Source: Lactobacillus sp.
GTDB lineage: Bacteria > Pseudomonadota > Alphaproteobacteria > RF32 > CAG-239
Assembly: GCA_031263385.1 (NCBI GenBank)
Contig: JAISFX010000017.1
Location: 1 to 16,424, forward strand
Reading direction: 5' to 3'
Length of the DNA stretch: 16,424 bases
The position numbers and the translations under genes are program-made. Below, one piece after another: positions 1 to 7,159 of this stretch (within the stretch, counting starts at the first letter, position 1; every line of letters starts with the position of its first letter). A model generated the notes under the pieces. That model was not told the DNA's origin and ran no database searches. It worked only from the letters and a program-made list of their open reading frames with translations.

Positions 1-21
1 GACACGACGCTCTTCCGATCT
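1..21. other. Illumina adapter remnant at contig end
   Basis: Bases 2-21 read acacgacgctcttccgatct, which is the 3' end of the standard Illumina TruSeq read-1 adapter. Base 1 does not match the adapter's next base (T), so it is probably a sequencing error or trimming leftover. Genomic sequence appears to start at about base 22. The adapter happens to be open in the mlaF reading frame and would add spurious residues (TRRSSD) to an automatic translation. This is a technical artefact, not biology. Confidence 0.96.
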
Positions 22-22
22 T

Positions 23-172
23 GCCCGCAAGATTGCAGATAAAATAGCCATGCTTTATAAGGGAAAGATTATTTGGCAAGGTAGCGTAAAAGAGCTTGAT
101 AAAACAGATAACGAATATGTCAGACAGTTTATTAAGGGAAGCTCCGTCGGCCCAATTAAGGTAGAAGTATAA
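23..172 (+). CDS. mlaF: MlaF-type phospholipid ABC transporter ATPase, C-terminal fragment
   Basis: This is the last ~49 codons of a gene truncated at the contig end; codon 1 here is the GCC at 23, directly after the adapter. The peptide reads ARKIADKIAMLYKGKIIWQG, followed by a VKELD...NEYVRQFIKG...GPIKVEV tail. It matches the C-terminal end of MlaF (Ttg2A) ATPases, where the H-loop segment is followed by S-ARKIADRIAML and the protein ends near QFI-G---GPI. MlaF is the cytoplasmic ATPase of the Mla system, which moves phospholipids between the outer and inner membranes. The Walker motifs and signature lie outside the window, so the assignment rests on the tail alone. The stop is one base before radA, so the two genes are very likely cotranscribed. 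Confidence 0.8.
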   Translation, partial: ARKIADKIAMLYKGKIIWQGSVKELDKTDNEYVRQFIKGSSVGPIKVEV

Positions 173-173
173 C

Positions 174-1541
174 ATGGCAAAAAAAAGCAGCGAAGTTATA
201 TGTCAGGAATGTGGAACGGCCTATTCAAAATGGCAAGGCAAGTGTGATTCCTGCGGTAACTGGAACTGCCTTAATGAGGAAAAAGTAAACGGCGAGGGTT
301 TTTCTAACTTCAAGCCTAAAAAGAAAGGTAGCATGCTAGAGTTCGTTCCTTTAAGCGGTGCACCTGAAAAGCTTGAAAGAATGGTAACCGGCATAAAAGA
401 GCTCGACCGTGTTTGCGGTGGCGGCTTAGTTGCCGGCTCGGCAATTTTAGTTGGTGGAGACCCGGGAATAGGCAAGTCCACCCTGCTTTTACAAGCCTGT
501 GCCAGCATTGCCAACCTTCCGCAAAAACCAGAATGTTATTATATCTCTGGCGAGGAGGCTATTGATCAGGTGCGTATTCGCGCCAAAAGGCTAGACCTTG
601 ACCAATCACCGGTCAACCTTGCTTCAGCCACAGATGTTAGCGATATAGTCGCCACGCTGGATAAGTCCCATGCGGCTGTTGTCATTATTGATTCTATCCA
701 AACCATGTATCTTGAAGAAGTCGAAAGCACTCCGGGCAGCGTCTCTCAGGTTAGAGCCACGGCTTATGAGCTTATTAAGCTTGCCAAGAAAAAGGGCTTC
801 ACATTGTTTTTAGTTGGCCATGTTACCAAACAGGGCTCAATTGCCGGCCCAAGAGTTTTAGAACATATGGTTGATACCGTTCTTTATTTTGAGGGAGAAA
901 GAGGCCACCACTTCCGCATACTCAGAGCAGTTAAAAACCGTTATGGCGCAACAGACGAAATCGGCGTTTTTGAGATGCAGGACAAAGGCCTTACTGAGGT
1001 TGAAAACCCTTCAGCATTATTTTTGGCAGAAAGACAAGGCAACGTCTCTGGCTCTTGTGTCTTTGCAGGCATAGAGGGTTCTCGTCCGGTGCTTGTAGAA
1101 ATTCAGGCTCTTGTTAGCCCCACAGGTTATTCCAGCCCCAAACGAGCAGTCGTCGGTTGGGATTCTAACCGTTTAGCGATGGTCTTGGCCGTTTTAGAGG
1201 CTCGTTGCGGCATGAACCTCAGTTCTCAAGACATTTATCTTAATATCGCAGGGGGCTTAAAAATATCAGAACCCGCTGCAGATTTAGCGGTAGCTATGGC
1301 CGTAATATCTTCTCTAACCAACAAGCCCTTACCTGCAGATACGGTAATTTTTGGAGAAATCGGCTTGTCAGGAGAAATCCGCGCCGTCAGTCAGCCCAAT
1401 TCCCGCCTCAAAGAGGCTCACAAGCTTGGTTTTTCCAGTGCCATAATACCGGCATCTGCCAAAGACAAAAAGTTTAACCCTTCCGGCATAAAAGTTAATG
1501 AAATCGGCAATGTCCAGCGCCTTATAAACTGGTTTCAATAG
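174..1541 (+). CDS. radA: DNA repair protein RadA (branch-migration ATPase)
   Basis: RadA is a RecA-like ATPase that helps process recombination intermediates by branch migration. The 455-residue length is normal for the family. An N-terminal C4 zinc finger has Cys10, Cys13, Cys24 and Cys27. The RecA-like core has a Walker A GGDPGIGKST near residues 94-103 and a Walker B VVIIDS at 169-174. The RadA-specific KNRYG motif is at 254-258. A Lon-protease-like C-terminal domain follows from about residue 285 (PTGYSSPKRAVVGWD, then DIYLNIAGGLKISEPAADLA). The ATG at 174 gives the usual short leader before the zinc finger. It starts one base after the mlaF stop and cvpA follows 11 bases later, so all three probably form an operon. 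No key residue is missing. Confidence 0.98.
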   Translation: MAKKSSEVICQECGTAYSKWQGKCDSCGNWNCLNEEKVNGEGFSNFKPKKKGSMLEFVPLSGAPEKLERMVTGIKELDRVCGGGLVAGSAILVGGDPGIGKSTLLLQACASIANLPQKPECYYISGEEAIDQVRIRAKRLDLDQSPVNLASATDVSDIVATLDKSHAAVVIIDSIQTMYLEEVESTPGSVSQVRATAYELIKLAKKKGFTLFLVGHVTKQGSIAGPRVLEHMVDTVLYFEGERGHHFRILRAVKNRYGATDEIGVFEMQDKGLTEVENPSALFLAERQGNVSGSCVFAGIEGSRPVLVEIQALVSPTGYSSPKRAVVGWDSNRLAMVLAVLEARCGMNLSSQDIYLNIAGGLKISEPAADLAVAMAVISSLTNKPLPADTVIFGEIGLSGEIRAVSQPNSRLKEAHKLGFSSAIIPASAKDKKFNPSGIKVNEIGNVQRLINWFQ

Positions 1542-1552
1542 AGGATAAAATT

Positions 1553-2335
1553 ATGATAAACATTAATAATCTTGATGTAATTATTTTAATCATCATCGGT
1601 ATCTCGGCATTAATTGCTTTAAGCCGCGGCTTTGTCAAAGAGGTCCTGTCCATCGTTGGCTGGATATTAGCGTTTGCCTGCATAATTTATTTACTCCCCG
1701 TTTTAAACCCTATAACCATGAAGTATATTGCCAGCGGTCTGGTATCTGGCATTATTACAGCTCTGTTTGTTTTTGTTGGCTTTTTGGTTTTCTGGATTTT
1801 ACTTACCGGAAACATCGTCGGACAGATAAAAGACAGCCGCTTTAACTGGCTGGACAAGTTTTTAGGCCTTTTCTTCGGCCTTGCCCGTGCATTTTTAATT
1901 GTAATATTGTTTAATATCCTAATCTCTTGGGTAATCCCTGCAGAAGAGCAGTCTGAGTTTTTCTCAGAATCTAAATATTTCAAAATGGCCGGAAACTTTG
2001 CCAAACCGATAGAGGCATTAATTCCTGCTGAGACTTTAGAAAGCATAAAGAGCAAAGCTAAAGACGCTTCTGAAAAAGAAGAAAAGAAAGAAGTAGATAA
2101 AAAGAAGAAAAATGAAACCGACGAGCTTTTTGAGAAACTTGCCCGTCCTAAGGTAAAGAAGAAGGTTGAAGAAGTAAAAACTAAGGCAATTGAAAAAGCC
2201 AAAAAACAACCAGAGGCTAAAACTGTCGAAAGCAGCAAAAAAGCAGCTGCCAAACCGGCAGCCAAGCCTGACCAAGAGGGCTATAATAAAAGCGACCGTA
2301 ACGAGTTAGATAACCTTATAGAAGAAGCCTTATAG
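1553..2335 (+). CDS. cvpA: CvpA family membrane protein with long charged C-terminal tail
   Basis: The first ~150 residues are a CvpA domain: a short N-terminus, then four hydrophobic segments (about residues 7-25, 33-50, 58-84 and 103-126) with the family-typical LSRGFVKEVLSIVGWI and GLARAFLIVILF stretches. CvpA proteins are inner-membrane proteins needed for colicin V production in E. coli and linked to envelope integrity; the molecular function is unsettled. The family is usually about 160-190 residues, but this one has 260. The extra ~90 residues are almost entirely K, E, A and D, and look disordered or coiled-coil. A ribosome site AGAGGA (1540-1545) overlaps the radA stop and fixes the ATG at 1553. 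The 3' end overlaps the convergent GlmU-like gene by 6 bases, so no terminator fits between them. The purF gene that often follows cvpA is absent. Confidence 0.88.
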   Translation: MININNLDVIILIIIGISALIALSRGFVKEVLSIVGWILAFACIIYLLPVLNPITMKYIASGLVSGIITALFVFVGFLVFWILLTGNIVGQIKDSRFNWLDKFLGLFFGLARAFLIVILFNILISWVIPAEEQSEFFSESKYFKMAGNFAKPIEALIPAETLESIKSKAKDASEKEEKKEVDKKKKNETDELFEKLARPKVKKKVEEVKTKAIEKAKKQPEAKTVESSKKAAAKPAAKPDQEGYNKSDRNELDNLIEEAL

Positions 2336-2950
2336 CTTCTTTTTACTGAAGTATTTTGCAGCCCCATCGGGCTTCTGAATCAAGGGCGCTCTGGAAATAG
2401 CAAGAGCGCCTTTCTCAACACCCTGACTCACCACACTACCCGCCGCCACCAAAGAGTCCTCAGCGAGCCTTGCAGGAGCAACCAGCGTAACTTGAGATCC
2501 AACAAACACATTGTCCTCAATGGCTGTCTTATTTTTGTTAACGCCGTCAAAATTACACGTCACCATTCCGGCTCCAATTCCGACATTGTCGCCAATTTCA
2601 CTGTCGCCGATAAAACTCAAATGCCATGCCGGAGAATTTTTGCCAATTGTTGAGCGCGCCACCTCTACAAAGTTTCCAATTCCAGAATTATCTCCAATAA
2701 TCGTATTAGAGCGGATTCTTGCAAACGGACCTATAAGACAGTTTTCGCCGATAATGGATTGCTCGATATGAGAAAATGCTTTAATAGTGCATCCCTTGCC
2801 GATTTTAACCTTATCTCCAAACACAACAAAAGGCTCAACCAAAACCCCTTCGGCAATATCTGTATCTTCTCTCAGATAAACGGTATTGGCGTCAATAAAG
2901 TTAACCCCTTTGGCGATTAACTTTTCACGAAGCACTTTTTGTTCAGACAT
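2330..2950 (-). CDS. Stand-alone GlmU-type acetyltransferase domain (left-handed beta-helix)
   Basis: The 206 residues match only the C-terminal half of GlmU. They begin in the linker (LIAKGVNFIDANTVYL), run through the hexapeptide-repeat beta-helix (EPFVVFGDKVKIGKG, IGPFARIRSNTIIGD, IGDNVGIGAGMVTCNFDG) and end in a GlmU-like tail (GALAISRAPLIQK). Full GlmU is ~450 residues with an N-terminal uridylyltransferase; that half is absent, and recR lies directly upstream. By alignment from memory with E. coli GlmU, catalytic His363 (H110), Arg333 (R80), Asn386 (N133) and Lys392 (K139) are kept. Lys351, Tyr366 and Asn377 become A98, F113 and G124. A GGAGAA ribosome site inside the end of recR supports the ATG at 2950. 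It could acetylate glucosamine-1-phosphate as half of a split GlmU, or be a paralogue with another acceptor. Confidence 0.85.
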   Translation of the reverse strand: MSEQKVLREKLIAKGVNFIDANTVYLREDTDIAEGVLVEPFVVFGDKVKIGKGCTIKAFSHIEQSIIGENCLIGPFARIRSNTIIGDNSGIGNFVEVARSTIGKNSPAWHLSFIGDSEIGDNVGIGAGMVTCNFDGVNKNKTAIEDNVFVGSQVTLVAPARLAEDSLVAAGSVVSQGVEKGALAISRAPLIQKPDGAAKYFSKKKL

Positions 2951-2952
2951 TT

Positions 2953-3552
2953 TTATTCTCCAACGACTTTTCTGGAATTTACCGCCAGTTGAATAGTCCC
3001 TTCATCCATATAATCAAGCTCTGCCCCCATGGGGATTCCCTGAGCTAGGGTAGAAACTTTTACATTGCTGTCTTTTAGGCGCGCTGTCAGGTAATGAGCT
3101 GTAATCTGTCCGTCAACCGTTGCCGGCAGAGCCAAAATCACTTCGCTGATTTCTTCTTCTGTAACGCGGGCCAGCATGCTTTCAATATTTAGATCTTCGG
3201 GGGTAACGCCGTCCAGTGCCGATAATATCCCCCCCAGAATATGATACTTTCCTTTGAAGAAAGACACTCTCTCCATTGCCCACAAATCAGCAACATCTTG
3301 CACCACGCACAAAATGCCGTTTTTTCTTTTTTCATCTTCACAAATAGAGCAGGGGGATTGCGTGTCAAAATTACCGCATATTTCGCAGGTCTTTACATTA
3401 TTGGCAACATCAGTCAAAGCCTCAATCAGCGGCAAAAACAAAGTATCGCGCTTTTGCAAAAGCTGCAAAACAATACGCCTTGAAGACCTCGCTCCTAAAG
3501 ACGGCAGTTTTGCCACCAACTTCACCAATTTATCAATATCTTTGCCTGCCAT
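2953..3552 (-). CDS. recR: Recombination mediator protein RecR
   Basis: RecR works with RecO and RecF to load RecA onto gapped single-stranded DNA. The 199-residue length is standard. The N-terminus has the helix-hairpin-helix region (LPSLGARSSRRIVLQLL, about residues 16-32). A C4 zinc finger has Cys56, Cys59, Cys68 and Cys71. The Toprim domain follows from about residue 80 (ILCVVQDVADLWAMER), and then the family-typical TVDGQITAHYL and STLAQGIPMGAELDYMDEGT. The gene sits 13 bases downstream of ybaB and its stop is two bases before the GlmU-like ATG, so translation of the four genes dnaX-ybaB-recR-GlmU-like is probably coupled. Confidence 0.98.
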   Translation of the reverse strand: MAGKDIDKLVKLVAKLPSLGARSSRRIVLQLLQKRDTLFLPLIEALTDVANNVKTCEICGNFDTQSPCSICEDEKRKNGILCVVQDVADLWAMERVSFFKGKYHILGGILSALDGVTPEDLNIESMLARVTEEEISEVILALPATVDGQITAHYLTARLKDSNVKVSTLAQGIPMGAELDYMDEGTIQLAVNSRKVVGE

Positions 3553-3565
3553 ACCCGTTCTCTGC

Positions 3566-3874
3566 TTACATACCGAAAGGCATTTTCATTCCGCCGGTAA
3601 CATTCCCCATAGCGCTGGATGTTTTTGCATCAACTTTTGCTTTGGCATCATTAAAAGCGGCCATAATCAAGTCCTCTAAAATCTCTGTATCTTCGGGGTC
3701 TACCAAAGACTTATCGAGGCTGATTTTTTTCATATCAAATCTTCCGTTAAGAACAACTTTAACCATTCCCCCGCCGGAAGACCCTTCAACCTCTTCTTTT
3801 TCAAGCTGCTCTTGTGCCTCTGCCATTTTCTTTTGCATAGCCTGAGCTTGCCTCATAATCATTTGAATATCCAT
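3566..3874 (-). CDS. ybaB: YbaB/EbfC family nucleoid-associated protein
   Basis: This 102-residue protein has the hallmarks of YbaB/EbfC DNA-binding proteins. It has a Met/Gln-rich N-terminal helix (MRQAQAMQKKMAEAQEQLEK), a Gly-rich turn (SSGGGMVKVVLNG, about residues 32-44), and a central ISLDKSLVDPEDTEILEDLI segment ending in AAFNDAKAKVD. The Gly/Met-rich tail (GNVTGGMKMPFGM) is also typical. Members form dimers that bind DNA with little sequence preference and contribute to nucleoid organisation. The gene lies between dnaX and recR, the most conserved neighbourhood of this family. The dnaX stop is one base upstream of its ATG, and a GAGGA element in the dnaX tail may serve as the ribosome site. 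Confidence 0.96.
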   Translation of the reverse strand: MDIQMIMRQAQAMQKKMAEAQEQLEKEEVEGSSGGGMVKVVLNGRFDMKKISLDKSLVDPEDTEILEDLIMAAFNDAKAKVDAKTSSAMGNVTGGMKMPFGM

Positions 3875-3875
3875 T

Positions 3876-5555
3876 TTATATTATATCCTCCTCAAACAAC
3901 AATTCTTCTTCAGAATCATTTTCCATTTGTTCTTGCACTTTTCGCACTAAACTTTCTATTTTAGCACCTTTAAACTCTGCCAGAATAGCTCTTACTAAAG
4001 GATACTCTGAAACATCTCTCTGGTCATTCTCTGTTTGCGCTTTTTCAACATCTGCAATAGTCTCGCCCAATACTCCGCGAGAACTGTCAATCTTCCACTG
4101 TTTTCCGGTTGCTTCGGTCAATACTTTGTGCAGATTTAATATATAATCCATATCAAGCTTGTCAGACATCACCATTTTTATATACCCGTCCTTGAACTCT
4201 GATATTGATATATCATTTTTCAAAGAATACATCATGCGCACTTTCTTAGTGTCATCCAAAAGCTTAACCAAATCTGCGGTGGTATTGAGAATAGCGCCGT
4301 TGCTGTTGTTGCTGTTTGCCGCCATAACGGCAACAGCCTCGCTTTTAGGGGCTTGAGCTATAGGCTCTTTAGGGGTGTTTATGCTGAAATTAGAGTTTTT
4401 TTTTACGTCATCCAAAATCTGGGCTGGCGTTGGCATGTTTGCAGAATATGCAATTCTTATTAAAATCATTTCCACCGCATCTATCTGCGAAGGCGCAATA
4501 TTAAGCTCGCTAAGACCTTTAATCAGCATTTGCCATATTTTAGAAAGAACTGCCACAGAAATATTTGGAGACAGCTTTTTGCAAAGCTCTTTTTCGTTCT
4601 CTGTCAAAGACAAATCATTAATAAAAGCCGGTGCAATTTTAGCCTTTGCAACCATATGAGTAATATTGATTAAGTCTTGTATTAATGTATAAGGGTTAGC
4701 GCCATTTTTGTATTGTTCTTGCAGGTTTTTAATAACCTTATTAACATCGCCGCTGACCAAGGCTTCAAACAAATCAAAAGTCTGATTTCTGTCTGCCAGA
4801 CCAATCATCTCTTTAACCACCTCAGTTTTAACAGAACCTGAGCCCAAAGAAATCGCTTGGTCTAGGAGAGACAAGCCGTCGCGGGCAGAACCGTCCGCAG
4901 CTTTAGCAATAATATGCAAAGCTTCTTCATCGCCTTTCCAGCCTTCATTGTTAATGATTTTATTAAACAGCTTAGTTAAATCTTCAATAGTCAATCTTTG
5001 CAAGTCAAAGCGCTGGCAACGAGACAATACCGTAACCGGCACTTTTCTAATCTCTGTTGTTGCGAATATAAATTTTACATGAGAAGGGGGTTCTTCCAAG
5101 GTCTTCAATAACGCATTAAAAGCGTTTTTAGAAAGCATGTGAACCTCATCGATGATATATACTTTGTACCTGGCATTTGTTGGTTTATATCTTACGCCGT
5201 CCAAAATCTCTCTAATATCATCAACGCCTGTTCTTGAGGCAGCGTCTAACTCTAAAACATCAATATGTCTGTCTGCGGCAATAGCTTTACAGTTTTCGCA
5301 TACTCCGCATGGGTTGATAGTAGGGCCTCCGCTGCCGTCTACACCGGTACAGTTGAGAGCTTTTGCAAGAATTCTGGCGGTAGTAGTTTTTCCTGTTCCG
5401 CGGATTCCCGTAAGCATATATGCGTGATGTAGGCGGTTGTTTTTGATAGCATTTGTAAGTGTCTGAACAAGCGCATCCTGCCCCAGCAAATCATCAAAAT
5501 TCTGCGGGCGATATTTTCTCGCTAAAACTACATATTGTTTATCTTCTTGTTCCAA
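3876..5555 (-). CDS. dnaX: DNA polymerase III subunits tau (and probably gamma)
   Basis: DnaX is the ATPase of the clamp loader, which places the beta clamp on DNA; its long form, tau, also tethers the polymerase. In order: Walker A GIRGTGKT (residues 50-57), a zinc site with Cys69, Cys83, Cys86 and Cys89, Walker B IIDEVH (134-139), the SRC sensor (178-180), and domain III to about residue 370. A linker and a tau-specific C-terminal region to residue 559 follow. The start is TTG at 5555: an in-frame TGA lies two codons upstream of it, and the next usable start would remove the conserved LARKYRPQNFDDLLGQ region. GAGAAG is a possible ribosome site. A run of nine A at codons 384-387 may produce a short gamma form (separate entry). 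The SRP RNA gene lies 33 bases upstream. Confidence 0.97.
   Translation of the reverse strand: MEQEDKQYVVLARKYRPQNFDDLLGQDALVQTLTNAIKNNRLHHAYMLTGIRGTGKTTTARILAKALNCTGVDGSGGPTINPCGVCENCKAIAADRHIDVLELDAASRTGVDDIREILDGVRYKPTNARYKVYIIDEVHMLSKNAFNALLKTLEEPPSHVKFIFATTEIRKVPVTVLSRCQRFDLQRLTIEDLTKLFNKIINNEGWKGDEEALHIIAKAADGSARDGLSLLDQAISLGSGSVKTEVVKEMIGLADRNQTFDLFEALVSGDVNKVIKNLQEQYKNGANPYTLIQDLINITHMVAKAKIAPAFINDLSLTENEKELCKKLSPNISVAVLSKIWQMLIKGLSELNIAPSQIDAVEMILIRIAYSANMPTPAQILDDVKKNSNFSINTPKEPIAQAPKSEAVAVMAANSNNSNGAILNTTADLVKLLDDTKKVRMMYSLKNDISISEFKDGYIKMVMSDKLDMDYILNLHKVLTEATGKQWKIDSSRGVLGETIADVEKAQTENDQRDVSEYPLVRAILAEFKGAKIESLVRKVQEQMENDSEEELLFEEDII
4396..4404 (-). promoter_or_regulatory. Candidate dnaX slippage site (A9) for gamma synthesis
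   Basis: On the coding strand nine A follow GT: the codons are GTA AAA AAA AAC (V384 K385 K386 N387). Both A AAA AAA and A AAA AAC are in the X XXY YYZ phase needed for -1 ribosomal slippage. A9 is also the type of run reported for transcriptional slippage in Thermus thermophilus dnaX. One extra A, or a -1 shift, gives K387 L388 stop (388 residues). Loss of one A gives T L I S A stop (391 residues). The site lies about 15 residues past the end of clamp-loader domain III, where a gamma-type product should end. No strong upstream Shine-Dalgarno-like stimulator is seen, and the only nearby hairpin (GAGC/GCTC, loop 5) is weak. This favours transcriptional over ribosomal slippage, if it is real. 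It is the longest A/T homopolymer I noticed in the window. Confidence 0.55.
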
Positions 5556-5588
5556 CTTAGTTCACTTCTCTATATACATCTTGTAGGT

Positions 5589-5676
5589 GGGGGACTGTTG
5601 ACCTTAGTCAAAAATCGTTACGGCTGCTTTCTTCCGAACCTGACCGGGTTGGCGACGAACTAACCCAAAGCCCCCC
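5589..5676 (-). ncRNA. ffs: Signal recognition particle RNA (4.5S, bacterial small type)
   Basis: The minus strand carries the conserved SRP domain IV: GTCAGGTTCGGAAGAAAGCA followed by GCCGTAACG. It contains the GGAA tetraloop and the asymmetric AGCA/CAGG internal loop bound by Ffh M domain. The flanks pair as an arm: GGGGGGCT at the 5' end with AGTCCCCC at the 3' end (with a G-U pair), and TTAGT with ACTAA further in. The length of about 88-95 nt fits the small bacterial form. With Ffh, this RNA targets nascent membrane and secreted proteins. The 5' end is 32 bases after the LppC stop and the 3' end is 33 bases before the dnaX TTG, with no obvious terminator after it. Ends are estimated from pairing and may be off by a few bases. 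Confidence 0.95.
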
Positions 5677-5707
5677 ATAAAGGCAATTTGCGACAATACT
5701 ACAGGCT

Positions 5708-7159
5708 TTAATACAAAATATCAACCGATTCTAACAAATTATCTTCTTCTGGTTCAACAGCCTTTTCAACGGGCTTCGGCAGAACCTTACCATAAATCAG
5801 GGATTGAGCAAGAACCTCGTCTTTGCCAAATATTTTTGGTGGCATATAAGAACTATCTACATTAACAACTTTGTTGAGGTCTCTCATCTCGTGATGGTTC
5901 AATTTTTTAGGCGCTGCACTAACAACAACATTGCCGTTTCTTCTTACTTCATAAATATCCAGACTATGCTCGTTAGAGCCGTTTTCATAGATTCTGAACA
6001 CGCCGCTTATGCCGATATACCCATCCTCGGTGGTTATGTATTCTTTTATGTATTTTTTATTTTTTGCAGACATTGCGTTTGCTAGGGCGATGGCGTCATA
6101 TGCCAATGATGATAATGCGCTAGGTTTCTCGCTGAATGTGTCATTATATTTTTTCAAGAAGTAAGAGCTGTGGATTCGCGATAAAGCAGGGAACCAAGAG
6201 CCGATAGCCACGCTCTCGTTGCTAAGAGATGTGCTTTCCCATAAAGAAGTTCCCAAGAACTTAACCTTTGGCCCGCTAACGTCATAATACCCAAACATCG
6301 CAATAGCAGATTTTAGCCTTGCTCCGCTTTCAGGGATTAGAACGGCATCAAATTCAACATCATCAATAGTGTCAAAACGCTCCAGCTTTTTAAGCTCTAC
6401 AGCAGCGGCTTCATCGCCGTTTTTAGCAGCGGCAGCCAAATTCTTCTTCATCTTTTTAACTTTTTCAGAACGCTCGGTATAATTGGTCATTTGCTTCAAA
6501 ACGCCAGAGAAGTCTGTGGTATTGGGAGGGTAGAATGCAATATTAGATACCACCACATCGTTTCTTATCGCCGCTTTTACGGCAGATTTTGCTACAGCAA
6601 TACCTGTTCTGTTGTCAGGCACCAGTAATGCAAAGTTTTTGCGCCCTTTGTCAGCAGCATAAGTCATAATGCGGTTAACTTGTTCGTCAATCAATAGCCC
6701 CAGCGTATAAATCCCGGGCCTTAAAACCTCTTCAGATGTAGAGAATGCAATAACCGGAACACCTTCTTCTTCAACTCTGTCTGCAATAGACTGCAAAGAG
6801 GAGCTCATCAATGGCCCTACAACCATGTCGACCTTTTGGCTTAAGGCGTTTTCAATAGCAATGCGAGACCCTGCAGGAGTGCTCTTGGTATCATAAAACT
6901 GCAAAACTAAATTAGGGTTGTTTATGTCCTCCATAGCCATTAGGGCAGCATTTTTAAGCCCTTTACCATGTTTCGCGGCTTCCCCTGTCAAAGGCAGCAT
7001 CACACCCACTCTGAATGTTTGCTTAGTATCAGGGTCTATGGTTATCTCGTCATAGCTAAAACTACCGTCATCAATCCCGCCTCTTAAATAAACCGGAGAT
7101 GAGCAGCTAGCAACCGCAAAAGCAAATATGGCAATACAGAATTTTTTAAACACTTGCAT
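5708..7159 (-). CDS. LppC/LpoA-type lipoprotein (penicillin-binding protein activator family)
   Basis: The N-terminus is a lipoprotein signal: basic MQVFKK, a hydrophobic stretch, then the lipobox V16-A17-S18-C19, so the mature protein is probably anchored to a membrane through Cys19. From about residue 50 comes a periplasmic-binding-protein fold of the Leu/Ile/Val type: FRVGVMLPLTGEAAKHGKGL, then MAMEDIN, VVGPLMSSSLQSIADRV, VPVIAFSTSEEVLRPGIYTLG and FALLVPDNRTGIAVAKS. This matches the LppC family that includes E. coli LpoA, the outer-membrane activator of PBP1A. The 483 residues cover the substrate-binding-like domain without the long N-terminal TPR region of enterobacterial LpoA. It is divergent from rsmI and close to yraN, as in E. 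coli (yraL / lpoA-yraN). AAGGGA sits five bases before the ATG. Activation of a penicillin-binding protein is inferred from the family. Confidence 0.85.
   Translation of the reverse strand: MQVFKKFCIAIFAFAVASCSSPVYLRGGIDDGSFSYDEITIDPDTKQTFRVGVMLPLTGEAAKHGKGLKNAALMAMEDINNPNLVLQFYDTKSTPAGSRIAIENALSQKVDMVVGPLMSSSLQSIADRVEEEGVPVIAFSTSEEVLRPGIYTLGLLIDEQVNRIMTYAADKGRKNFALLVPDNRTGIAVAKSAVKAAIRNDVVVSNIAFYPPNTTDFSGVLKQMTNYTERSEKVKKMKKNLAAAAKNGDEAAAVELKKLERFDTIDDVEFDAVLIPESGARLKSAIAMFGYYDVSGPKVKFLGTSLWESTSLSNESVAIGSWFPALSRIHSSYFLKKYNDTFSEKPSALSSLAYDAIALANAMSAKNKKYIKEYITTEDGYIGISGVFRIYENGSNEHSLDIYEVRRNGNVVVSAAPKKLNHHEMRDLNKVVNVDSSYMPPKIFGKDEVLAQSLIYGKVLPKPVEKAVEPEEDNLLESVDILY

Noticed and set aside
1687..2275. 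Two open frames on the minus strand within cvpA
   Set aside because: They are Ser/Phe/Leu-rich complements of the Lys/Glu-rich tail and a membrane region, without ribosome sites or family motifs.
4396..4404. Homopolymer sequencing or assembly error in dnaX
   Set aside because: The annotated zero frame is intact through the whole 559-residue protein with a sensible C-terminus directly abutting ybaB, so nine A is consistent with the genome. Polymorphic read counts would still be worth checking.
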